Source: Pseudomonas hamedanensis
GTDB lineage: Bacteria; Pseudomonadota; Gammaproteobacteria; Pseudomonadales; Pseudomonadaceae
Reading direction: 5' to 3'
Length of the DNA: 64,000 bases
NCBI RefSeq assembly: GCF_014268595.2
Contig: NZ_CP077091.1
Coordinates: 1,572,501-1,636,500 of the forward strand
Below are positions 55,459 to 64,000 of this stretch, piece by piece. Within the stretch, counting starts at the first letter, position 1. Every line of letters begins with the position of its first letter. The translations under genes and the position numbers were made by a program. Under the pieces are notes generated by a model. It was not told the origin of the DNA. It did no database searches and worked only from the letters and a program-made list of their open reading frames with translations.

Positions 55459-56949
55459 TTAGAGCTTGATCCAGGTCGCTTTCAGCTCGGTGTACTTGTC
55501 GAACGCGTGCAGCGATTTGTCGCGACCGTTGCCCGACTGTTTGAAACCACCGAACGGCGCGGTCATGTCGCCGCCGTCGTACTGGTTGACCCAGACGCTG
55601 CCGGCACGCAGGCCGCGGGCAAAGGTGTGCGCCTTGCTGAGGTTGCTGGTCCAGACGCCGGCGGCGAGGCCGAAAATGCTGTCGTTGGCAATCTGCAGCG
55701 CTTCTTCGGCGGTGTCGAAGGTGATCAGCGACAGCACCGGGCCGAAAATCTCTTCCTGAGCGATGGTCATCGCGTTGGTCACGCTATCGAAAATCGCCGG
55801 CTGCACGTAGAGCCCGCCGGTTTCTTCGAGGCTGCGCTGGCCGCCGGCAATCAGCTCGGCGCCCTGCTCACGCCCGATGCTGATATAGCGCAGGACGTTG
55901 TCGAGCTGACGCTGATCGACCACGGCGCCGACGGTGGTCGCCGGATCGAGGGCATGCCCCGGTTGCCACGCTTGCATCGCCTCGACCAGCAACGGAATGA
56001 ACTGCTCACGAATCGAACGCTCGACCAGCAATCGCGAACCGGCGGTGCAGACTTCGCCCTGGTTGAAAGCGATGGCACTGGCCGCCGCCTGGGCTGCGGC
56101 GCGCAGGTCCGGCGCGTCGGCAAACACCACATTGGGGCTCTTGCCGCCGGCTTCGAGCCAGACGCGTTTCATATTGCTCTGGCCGGCATAAATCATCAGT
56201 TGCTTGGCAATCGCCGTGGAGCCGGTAAAAGCCAGTACATCGACATCCATGTGCAGCGCCAGCGCCTTGCCCACGGTGTGGCCGAAGCCCGGCAGCACGT
56301 TGAACACGCCTTTCGGGATGCCAGCATCCAGCGCCAACTGCGCGATGCGGATGGCCGTCAGCGGCGACTTTTCCGAAGGTTTCAAAATGAACGAGTTGCC
56401 CGCCGCCAATGCCGGAGCGAATTTCCAACTGGCCATGATCAGCGGGAAATTCCACGGCACAATCGCCGCGACCACCCCGGATGGCTCGCGGGTAACGAGG
56501 CCGAGTTGATCGTGCGGCGTGGCGGCAACTTCGTCGTAGATCTTGTCGATGGCTTCGGCGCTCCAGCGGATCGCATTGGCGGTCGCCGGGATGTCGATGC
56601 TCATCGAATCGCTGATCGGTTTGCCCATGTCGAGGGTTTCCAGCAGCGCCAGCTCTTCCTGGTGTTGCAGGATCAGATCGGCGAAGCGGATCAGGATACG
56701 CTTGCGCTCGGCCGGGGCTTTTTTCGCCCAGATGCCGGAGTTGAAGGATTGGCGTGCGGCTTCGACGGCGAGGTTGGCGTCGGCTTCATCGGTGCTGGCC
56801 ACGGCGGCGAGGAAACGGCCGTCGACCGGGCTCAGGCATTCGAAGGTCTCACCGCTGATTGCGGGGCGGTATTCGCCGTTGATGAAGGCGCGGGATTCGA
56901 TGGACAGAGACTGGAAGCGTTGTTCCCAGTCGTTGCGGGTTTTGGTCAT
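55459..56949 (-). CDS. Gamma-glutamyl-aminobutyraldehyde dehydrogenase (KauB/PauC/PuuC type)
   Basis: A 496-residue NAD(P)-dependent aldehyde dehydrogenase. EVCTAGSRLLV holds the catalytic Cys, VWLEAGGKSPN the general-base Glu, and VPWNFPLIMASWKFAPALAA the cofactor-binding Asn region. It oxidises gamma-glutamyl-aminoaldehydes or related substrates; KauB of P. aeruginosa also acts on 4-guanidinobutyraldehyde and aminobutyraldehyde. It lies 49 bp upstream of pauB. The ATG 56949 start fits the family; a further upstream frame does not. Confidence 0.92.
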   Translation of the reverse strand: MTKTRNDWEQRFQSLSIESRAFINGEYRPAISGETFECLSPVDGRFLAAVASTDEADANLAVEAARQSFNSGIWAKKAPAERKRILIRFADLILQHQEELALLETLDMGKPISDSMSIDIPATANAIRWSAEAIDKIYDEVAATPHDQLGLVTREPSGVVAAIVPWNFPLIMASWKFAPALAAGNSFILKPSEKSPLTAIRIAQLALDAGIPKGVFNVLPGFGHTVGKALALHMDVDVLAFTGSTAIAKQLMIYAGQSNMKRVWLEAGGKSPNVVFADAPDLRAAAQAAASAIAFNQGEVCTAGSRLLVERSIREQFIPLLVEAMQAWQPGHALDPATTVGAVVDQRQLDNVLRYISIGREQGAELIAGGQRSLEETGGLYVQPAIFDSVTNAMTIAQEEIFGPVLSLITFDTAEEALQIANDSIFGLAAGVWTSNLSKAHTFARGLRAGSVWVNQYDGGDMTAPFGGFKQSGNGRDKSLHAFDKYTELKATWIKL

Positions 56950-57018
56950 TGTTTTGGGCTCGACAAAAGGATTGGGGAGGGGCGAACGCACGCCTAACGA
57001 AATCTGGTAACCCGATCC

Positions 57019-57109
57019 ATGTGGGAGCGGGCTTGCTCGCGAAAGCGTCGTGGCAGACAACACACTGGTGAATGACACACCGCATTCGCGAGCAAGCCCG
57101 CTCCCACAT
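57019..57109. repeat. REPIN, type B
   Basis: Inverted GTGGGAGCGGGCTTGCTCGC arms lie between the ligase and dehydrogenase genes on the same strand. Confidence 0.92.
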
Positions 57110-57130
57110 TGGATCTATGTGAGCCTGTAA

Positions 57131-58507
57131 TCAGACGGTATGCAGATACCAGTTGTACTCAAGGTCAGAGATCGAGTTCTCGAACTCGGCCAGCTCGCTC
57201 TCCTTGCACGCAACAAACACGTCGATGTACATCGGGTCGATGTAGCGCGCCATGACTTCGCTGTCGTCGAGTTCACGCAGGGCGTCACGCAGGTTGTTCG
57301 GCAGACTCTGTTCGTTCTGCTCGTAGCTGTTGCCTTCGACCGGGGCGCCCGGTTCAATCTGATTGGTCAGGCCGTGGTGAATACCGGCCAACACTGAGGC
57401 CATCAGCAAATACGGGTTGGCGTCGGCACCGGCGACGCGGTGTTCGATGCGCACGGCGTCCGCCGAACCGGTCGGCACGCGCACGGCAACGGTGCGGTTG
57501 TCGATGCCCCAGCTCGGCGAATTCGGCACGTAGAATTGCGCGCCGAAGCGGCGGTACGAGTTGACGTTCGGGCAGAGGAAGGCCATTTGCGCCGGCAGGG
57601 TCTCCAGCACACCGCCGATGGCGTGTCGCAGCGCGGCGTTCTGCTCGGGATCCTCGCTGGCAAAGATGTTGTTGCCTTCTTTGTCCAGAATCGAAATGTG
57701 CACATGCAAACCGTTGCCCGCCTGACCCGGATACGGCTTGGCCATAAAGGTCGTGTCCATCTCGTGGTCGTAGGCGATGTTCTTCACCAGACGCTTGAGC
57801 AGGACGGCGTAATCGCAGGCCTTGATCGGGTCGGAAACGTGATGCAGGTTGACTTCGAACTGCGCCGGGGCGCTTTCCTTGACGATGGCGTCAGCCGGGA
57901 TGCCCTGCTCTTTCGCGCCTTCGAGGATGTCCTGCAGGCAATCGACGTACTCGTCGAGGTCGTCGATCAAGTAGACCTGCGTCGACACCGGGCGCTTGCC
58001 CGATACGGGCGAGCGTGGCGATTGCGGACGGCCGTTCACGTTGTCCTGGTCGATCAGATAGAACTCGAGTTCGAACGCGGCGCAGATAGTCAGGCCGAGG
58101 TCGTCGAATTTGCGCACGACGTTGGCCAGCACTTCACGCGGATCGGCAAAGAACGGCTGACCTTCGATCTCGTGCATGGTCATCAGCAACTGTGCCGTCG
58201 GGCGCTTTTGCCACGGCTCGATGCTCAGGGTGCCGGGGATCGGGTAGCAGATGCGGTCCGCGTCGCCGATGTCCAGGCCCAGGCCGGTGCTTTCCACCGT
58301 CGAGCCGTTGATGTCGAGCGCGAAAAGCGAGGCCGGCAGGTTGATGCCTTTCTCGTACACCTTATGAAGACTGGTGCGTTCGATGCGCTTGCCGCGCACC
58401 ACACCGTTCATGTCCGCAATCAGAAGGTCGACGTACAAAACCTCAGGATATTTCTTAAGGAATGCGTTGGCTTCGTTGAGTTGAACGGTACGCAGAGGGA
58501 CCGACAT
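57131..58507 (-). CDS. spuB: Gamma-glutamylpolyamine synthetase (SpuB/PauA type), copy 2
   Basis: A 458-residue GlnA-family ligase. VDLLIADMNGVVRGKRI, AAFELEFYLID (metal ligands), APAQFEVNLHHV, AGNGLHVHIS and RIEHRVAGADANPYLLMA are the ligase blocks. It glutamylates putrescine or spermidine as the entry step of the pathway. It is divergent from the gamma-glutamyl-GABA hydrolase gene, an arrangement similar to spuA/spuB of other pseudomonads. Confidence 0.93.
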   Translation of the reverse strand: MSVPLRTVQLNEANAFLKKYPEVLYVDLLIADMNGVVRGKRIERTSLHKVYEKGINLPASLFALDINGSTVESTGLGLDIGDADRICYPIPGTLSIEPWQKRPTAQLLMTMHEIEGQPFFADPREVLANVVRKFDDLGLTICAAFELEFYLIDQDNVNGRPQSPRSPVSGKRPVSTQVYLIDDLDEYVDCLQDILEGAKEQGIPADAIVKESAPAQFEVNLHHVSDPIKACDYAVLLKRLVKNIAYDHEMDTTFMAKPYPGQAGNGLHVHISILDKEGNNIFASEDPEQNAALRHAIGGVLETLPAQMAFLCPNVNSYRRFGAQFYVPNSPSWGIDNRTVAVRVPTGSADAVRIEHRVAGADANPYLLMASVLAGIHHGLTNQIEPGAPVEGNSYEQNEQSLPNNLRDALRELDDSEVMARYIDPMYIDVFVACKESELAEFENSISDLEYNWYLHTV

Positions 58508-58789
58508 GATGCACCTATTTAGCTGTTAATTATTATGTTCACTGCCGTGTTGCGCAGCCAGTCAATCCGAAAGGCAAAGTGAAGTCAATAGCGAACAGCT
58601 GGGCCTTCAGCCTTTATTTTTCGGGCTTTTATTAACACTTGCGTGCCTTATCGACCGCCAAACGCCGTAAAGCCTGAGCGATTTGACTGGCGGCGTTTAG
58701 AATTTTTTACAGGACAGTTGTTAATTAAAATAAACGCGGATAAGCTCCGGAAAAGCTCGTTCAAGTGACAGACTTCGAGGTGAATAAAA
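58508..58789. promoter_or_regulatory. Divergent regulatory region of spuB and spuA
   Basis: This 282-bp gap is AT-rich for the genome and must hold both promoters. It has an inverted repeat AAACGCCG (58660) and CGGCGTTT (58691), followed by a T-tract, which could be a leader terminator or an operator for PauR. AT-rich segments at 58610 and 58720 could be promoters; no confident consensus was assigned. Confidence 0.5.
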
Positions 58790-59551
58790 ATGGCATTCAA
58801 GCCATTGATCGGCGTTACTGCGTGCGTCAAACAGATTGGCCTGCACCCCTATCACATCAGCGGCGACAAGTACGTTCGCGCTGTCAGCGTTGGCGCTGAT
58901 GGGTTGCCAGTGGTCATTCCATCCCTTGGCAACCTGACGGAAATCGACGACCTGCTCGGCCAGCTCGACGGCCTGTTGCTGACCGGCTCGCCCTCCAACG
59001 TGGAACCGTTCCACTATCAAGGCGCCGCCAGCGCCCCGGGCACGGATCACGATCCGGCGCGCGACGCCACCACCCTTCCTTTATTGCGTGCAGCCATCGC
59101 GGCGGGCGTTCCGGTGCTTGGCATCTGCCGGGGCTTCCAGGAAATGAACGTCGCCTTCGGCGGCAGCCTGCACCAGAAGGTGCACGAGTTGCCGGGCATG
59201 CTCGATCACCGCGAAGCCGACAGCCCCGACGTCGCCGTGCAATACGCACCGGCCCATGTGGTCAGCGTGCTCGCCGGCGGTGTGTTTGAAGCACTGCAGT
59301 TGCCGGATGAGTTTCAGGTCAACTCGATTCACAGCCAGGGCATCGACCGCCTCGCGCCCGGCCTGCGCGCCGAAGCCGTGGCGCCGGACGGTTTGATCGA
59401 GGCGATCTCGGTCGAGCACAGCCCGACCTTCGCCCTCGGCGTGCAATGGCACCCGGAATGGCAGGTGCTGGACAACCCCAACTACCTGAAGATTTTCCAG
59501 GCGTTCGGCGCCGCGTGCCGGCAACGGGCGGCGCGGCGCAGTCAGCGCTGA
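58790..59551 (+). CDS. spuA: Gamma-glutamyl-GABA hydrolase (class I glutamine amidotransferase-like)
   Basis: A 253-residue peptidase C26 enzyme (PuuD/PauD) that hydrolyses gamma-glutamyl-GABA to GABA and glutamate. The catalytic Cys113 is in VLGICRGFQEMN; the His/Glu pair is in GVQWHPEW near residue 220. GLLLTGSPSNVEP and NSIHSQGID are PuuD-specific blocks. GAGG precedes ATG 58790. It completes the pathway encoded on the divergent strand. Confidence 0.93.
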   Translation: MAFKPLIGVTACVKQIGLHPYHISGDKYVRAVSVGADGLPVVIPSLGNLTEIDDLLGQLDGLLLTGSPSNVEPFHYQGAASAPGTDHDPARDATTLPLLRAAIAAGVPVLGICRGFQEMNVAFGGSLHQKVHELPGMLDHREADSPDVAVQYAPAHVVSVLAGGVFEALQLPDEFQVNSIHSQGIDRLAPGLRAEAVAPDGLIEAISVEHSPTFALGVQWHPEWQVLDNPNYLKIFQAFGAACRQRAARRSQR

Positions 59552-59915
59552 CACCAGCAACGAATACGTAACGATTGACTGCCCCCACAGCGGTCGGGCG
59601 TGCCTGCGCGCACCCGTCAGTTGTGAGCAACAACACCTGTAATAACAACAAGTACGACCCAGGCAGCCAGGACGGCGGCGCCGAACAAGCCCTCGCAGCG
59701 CACGTTCAGTCAGGCATGCGCAATCCCCCTGTAGGAGTGAGCCTGCTCGCGATAGCAATAGACCAGTCAACAGAGATGTCGACTGACATGGCCTCATCGC
59801 GAGCAGGCTCACTCCTACAGGGGATGCGTAAAGACTGAAATTGCACTTACAGGCTTGCAATCCACTTAAGCCCGGCCACATTGGCCAGGCAACTGAAACC
59901 TGTTGGGAGTTTCAA
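59552..59915. repeat. Gap with type A REPIN and unexplained remnant
   Basis: The 364 bases between spuA and the transporter hold a type A REPIN (59729-59820). The preceding 170 bases contain an open frame from a GTG near 59620 running into the REP without a stop, possibly a gene remnant, but I cannot name it. In other pseudomonads an aminotransferase gene (spuC) lies at such a position; none is here. Confidence 0.6.
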
Positions 59916-61058
59916 ATGGCAAACGCCTCCAGCACTTACAGGAAGGCACTTGAAGGTCATCAGCAACCGAAAAAGGTGCTGGTGAAGGTCGATCGTGTCA
60001 CCAAGAAGTTCGACGAAACCGTCGCCGTGGACGATGTGTCCCTGGAGATCCATCAGGGCGAGATTTTCGCCTTGCTCGGCGGCTCCGGTTCAGGCAAATC
60101 GACCCTGCTGCGCATGCTCGCCGGTTTCGAGCGGCCGACCGAGGGGCGGATTCTGCTTGATGGCGTCGACATCACCGACATGCCGCCGTACGAACGGCCG
60201 ATCAACATGATGTTCCAGTCCTACGCGCTGTTCCCGCATATGACGGTGGCGCAGAACATCGCCTTCGGCCTCAAGCAGGACCGTTTGCCCGCCAGCGAAA
60301 TCGATGCCCGCGTCGAAGAAATGCTGCGCCTGGTGCACATGACCCAGTACGCCAAACGCCGCCCGCATCAGTTGTCCGGCGGTCAGCGCCAGCGCGTCGC
60401 CCTCGCCCGTTCACTGGCCAAACGGCCGAAACTGCTGCTGCTCGACGAGCCGATGGGGGCGCTGGATAAAAAGCTGCGTTCGCAGATGCAGCTGGAGCTG
60501 GTCGAGATCATCGAGCGCGTCGGCGTGACTTGCGTGATGGTCACCCATGACCAGGAAGAAGCCATGACCATGGCCGAGCGCATCGCGATCATGCACCTGG
60601 GCTGGATCGCGCAGATCGGCAGCCCGGTCGACATTTATGAAGCGCCGGTCAGCCGCATGGTCTGCGAGTTCATCGGCAACGTGAACGCCTTTGACGGCAC
60701 CGTGGTGGAAGACCTCGAAGGCCACGCGATCATTCACAGCCCGGATTTGCAGCAGAAGATCTACGTCGGCCACGGCGTCAGCACCTCGGTGCAGGACAAG
60801 TCGGTCACCTACGCGATCCGCCCGGAAAAAATGCTTGTCAGCACCACCCAGCCCCAGGGCCGCTACAACTGGTCCGAAGGCAAGGTGCATGACATCGCCT
60901 ACCTCGGTGGCCACTCGGTGTTCTACGTCGAGCTGCCCGGCGGCAAGGTCGTTCAGTCGTTCATGGCCAACGCCGAACGCCGTGGCGCGCGGCCGACCTG
61001 GGACGACAAGGTCTACGTCTGGTGGGAAGACGACAGCGGCGTGGTACTGCGCTCATGA
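59916..61058 (+). CDS. potG: Polyamine ABC importer, ATP-binding protein
   Basis: A 380-residue MalK-like ATPase with Walker A GGSGSGKS, the Q-loop MMFQSYALFPHM, signature LSGGQRQR and Walker B LLLLDEPMG. The C-terminal TOBE-type regulatory domain runs from about residue 245. It energises spermidine/putrescine uptake together with the next three genes. TTGGGAG precedes ATG 59916. It overlaps the next start by ATGA. Confidence 0.94.
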   Translation: MANASSTYRKALEGHQQPKKVLVKVDRVTKKFDETVAVDDVSLEIHQGEIFALLGGSGSGKSTLLRMLAGFERPTEGRILLDGVDITDMPPYERPINMMFQSYALFPHMTVAQNIAFGLKQDRLPASEIDARVEEMLRLVHMTQYAKRRPHQLSGGQRQRVALARSLAKRPKLLLLDEPMGALDKKLRSQMQLELVEIIERVGVTCVMVTHDQEEAMTMAERIAIMHLGWIAQIGSPVDIYEAPVSRMVCEFIGNVNAFDGTVVEDLEGHAIIHSPDLQQKIYVGHGVSTSVQDKSVTYAIRPEKMLVSTTQPQGRYNWSEGKVHDIAYLGGHSVFYVELPGGKVVQSFMANAERRGARPTWDDKVYVWWEDDSGVVLRS

Positions 61059-61969
61059 GAACCTTCAATCAGCAATTCCTGCGCCTGGTGCCCAGCGGAC
61101 GAAAACTGGTGATCGGCATTCCGTTCATCTGGCTGTTCCTGTTCTTCATGCTGCCGTTTTTTCTGGTGATGAAGATCAGCTTCTCGGAAGCGGCACTGTC
61201 GATCCCGCCGTACTCGGAGATCTACACCTTCGCCGAGCAGAAATTCCAGCTGCTGCTGAACATCGGCAATTACACCCTGCTGGGTGAAGACGAGCTGTAC
61301 CTCTCGGCGTACCTCGGTTCGCTGAAGGTCGCGGCGCTGAGCACGCTGATGTGTCTGGTGATCGGTTTCCCGATGGCCTATGCGATCACCAGGACCGGCA
61401 AGGAAACGCAAAACGTCCTGCTGCTGTTGATCATGATGCCGACGTGGACGGCGATTCTGATCCGCGTGTATGCGTGGATGGGCATCCTCAGCAACAATGG
61501 CCTGCTCAACGGTTTTCTGATGTGGACCGGGCTGACCGATCACCCGATCGAGATCCTCAACACCAACACCGCCGTCTATATAGGGGTCGTGTACGCGTAT
61601 CTGCCGTTCATGGTTCTGCCGCTCTACGCCAATCTGGTCAAGCACGACAACAGCCTGCTGGAAGCCGCGCAGGATCTGGGGTCGAGCAACTTCAACAACT
61701 TCTGGAAAATCACCGTGCCGTTGGCCAAAAACGGCATCATTGCAGGCGCAATGCTGGTGTTCATTCCGGTGGTCGGTGAGTTCGTGATTCCGGAATTGCT
61801 CGGCGGCCCGGAGACCCTGATGATCGGTCGCGTGCTGTGGCAGGAGTTCTTCAATAACCGCGACTGGCCGGTGGCATCCGCCCTGGCGGTGGTGATGCTG
61901 TTGATCCTGATTGTGCCGATTCTGCTGTTCAACCGCAGCCAGGCCAAAGAGATGGAGGCACGGGGATGA
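61055..61969 (+). CDS. potH: Polyamine ABC importer, permease 1
   Basis: A 304-residue inner-membrane permease with six predicted helices. The cytoplasmic EAA loop is LLEAAQDLGSSNFNNFWKIT. The late GEFVIPELLGGPETLMIG stretch is characteristic of PotH-type proteins. Its ATG overlaps the ATPase stop. Confidence 0.93.
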   Translation: MRTFNQQFLRLVPSGRKLVIGIPFIWLFLFFMLPFFLVMKISFSEAALSIPPYSEIYTFAEQKFQLLLNIGNYTLLGEDELYLSAYLGSLKVAALSTLMCLVIGFPMAYAITRTGKETQNVLLLLIMMPTWTAILIRVYAWMGILSNNGLLNGFLMWTGLTDHPIEILNTNTAVYIGVVYAYLPFMVLPLYANLVKHDNSLLEAAQDLGSSNFNNFWKITVPLAKNGIIAGAMLVFIPVVGEFVIPELLGGPETLMIGRVLWQEFFNNRDWPVASALAVVMLLILIVPILLFNRSQAKEMEARG

Positions 61970-62838
61970 AACGCTTCAATTTTTCGAAATTCATGCTGAT
62001 CTTCGGCTTGATGTTCATCTATCTGCCGATGCTGATCCTGGTCATTTACTCGTTCAACGCCTCAAAGCTGGTGACGGTCTGGGGCGGCTGGTCGGTGAAG
62101 TGGTATGTCGGCCTGCTCGACAACACGCAACTGATGGGTTCGGTGGTGCGCTCACTGGAGATCGCCTGCTACACCGCGATTGCGGCGGTGGCGCTGGGTA
62201 CGCTGGCGGCGTTCGTGCTGACCCGCGTGACGCGCTTCAAGGGCCGCACGCTGTTCGGGGGGCTGGTGACGGCGCCGTTGGTGATGCCTGAGGTGATTAC
62301 CGGTCTGTCGTTGTTGCTGCTGTTCGTGGCGATGGCGCAGTTGATCGGCTGGCCGCAGGAACGTGGCATCGTGACGATCTGGATCGCACACACCACGTTT
62401 TGTGCCGCTTATGTAGCAGTGGTGGTCTCCGCCCGTCTGCGGGAGCTGGACCTGTCGATCGAAGAAGCGGCGATGGATCTCGGCGCCAAACCGTTCAAGG
62501 TGTTTTTCCTGATCACCATTCCGATGATCGCGCCGTCGCTGGCGGCAGGCGGGATGATGTCCTTCGCCCTCTCGCTGGACGACCTGGTGCTGGCGAGTTT
62601 CGTTTCCGGGCCGGGTTCCACCACCCTGCCGATGGAAGTGTTCTCGGCGGTACGTCTGGGCGTCAAGCCTGAGATCAACGCCGTGGCCAGCCTGATTCTG
62701 CTGGCGGTGTCGATGGTGACTTTCCTCGTCTGGTACTTCGGCCGTCAGGCAGAAGCCAACCGCAAGCGGGCGATTCAGGAAGCGATGGAGCAGACCGCAA
62801 ACGAGTCGTGGCAGCCGCAACGTGCGGCGACCGCCTAA
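61966..62838 (+). CDS. potI: Polyamine ABC importer, permease 2
   Basis: A 290-residue PotI-type permease with six helices. SIEEAAMDLGAKPFKVFFLI is the EAA loop, and LDDLVLASFVSGPGSTTLPM the conserved PotI stretch. It overlaps the previous gene by ATGA. A type D REPIN separates it from the binding-protein gene. Confidence 0.93.
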   Translation: MKRFNFSKFMLIFGLMFIYLPMLILVIYSFNASKLVTVWGGWSVKWYVGLLDNTQLMGSVVRSLEIACYTAIAAVALGTLAAFVLTRVTRFKGRTLFGGLVTAPLVMPEVITGLSLLLLFVAMAQLIGWPQERGIVTIWIAHTTFCAAYVAVVVSARLRELDLSIEEAAMDLGAKPFKVFFLITIPMIAPSLAAGGMMSFALSLDDLVLASFVSGPGSTTLPMEVFSAVRLGVKPEINAVASLILLAVSMVTFLVWYFGRQAEANRKRAIQEAMEQTANESWQPQRAATA

Positions 62839-62856
62839 GCAACATTGATGAATAAC

Positions 62857-64000
<1,144 letters not shown>

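Overview
The window is chromosomal DNA of a fluorescent Pseudomonas, most likely from the P. fluorescens group. The evidence is the high GC content, the gene order mltD / five-gene peptide ABC transporter / fabI and methyltransferase / rnhA / dnaQ, which I recall from Pseudomonas genomes, and some twenty REP/REPIN palindromes of the kinds typical of this group. No rRNA, tRNA, prophage, CRISPR array or classical insertion sequence was recognised. Gene calls rest on reading the translations; no database search was possible.

Layout. 1-6.3 kb: a truncated metallophosphoesterase coupled to NAD kinase (nadK), a DUF1853 protein, an ArsB-type transporter, an FMN reductase, a small unknown protein, a LysR-like regulator and a GNAT acetyltransferase. 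6.6-19.9 kb: dnaQ, rnhA, a methyltransferase, gloB, mltD, then the Npp/Yej-type oligopeptide (peptidyl-nucleoside) ABC operon and fabI with a clear terminator. 20-25 kb: a GAF-GGDEF diguanylate cyclase, an orphan 1144-residue protein with three diverged internal modules, and a GFA-type zinc protein. 25.0-25.8 kb: a structured leader, with a 30-codon upstream ORF and a hairpin that can mask the ribosome binding site, in front of a small DUF6124-type gene. 25.9-35.7 kb: a VOC protein, an AraC regulator, a LysE exporter, the bphO-bphP heme oxygenase/bacteriophytochrome pair, malate:quinone oxidoreductase, a small disordered protein, a second VOC protein, ada and a short alkA. 35.7-37.0 kb: a REP-associated tyrosine transposase (RAYT) between REPINs, its 3' end running into a tandem array of a 148-bp REPIN unit. 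37.0-43.3 kb: cell-envelope genes (two L,D-transpeptidase-fold proteins, a SleB-type hydrolase, a double CAP-domain protein), moaA and a bestrophin.

43.9-64 kb is dominated by polyamine use through the gamma-glutamyl pathway. One glutamine-synthetase-like ligase plus oxidase pair lies at 44.0-46.8 kb. A fuller set (PauR-like repressor, oxidase, aldehyde dehydrogenase, ligase, gamma-glutamyl-GABA hydrolase and a spermidine/putrescine ABC importer whose binding-protein gene runs off the end) lies at 53.2-64 kb. Together these would import polyamines, glutamylate them, oxidise them, convert the aldehyde to gamma-glutamyl-GABA and release GABA. No aminotransferase (SpuC) is present in the window. 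The two sets are separated by an accessory stretch with DeoR and LysR regulators, a quinone reductase, an AbrB-type membrane protein, a small RelA/SpoT-like HD hydrolase and several unknown small proteins.

The least explained items are the leader at 25.2-25.4 kb, the 1144-residue orphan protein, and the RAYT with its in-phase 148-bp REPIN array.
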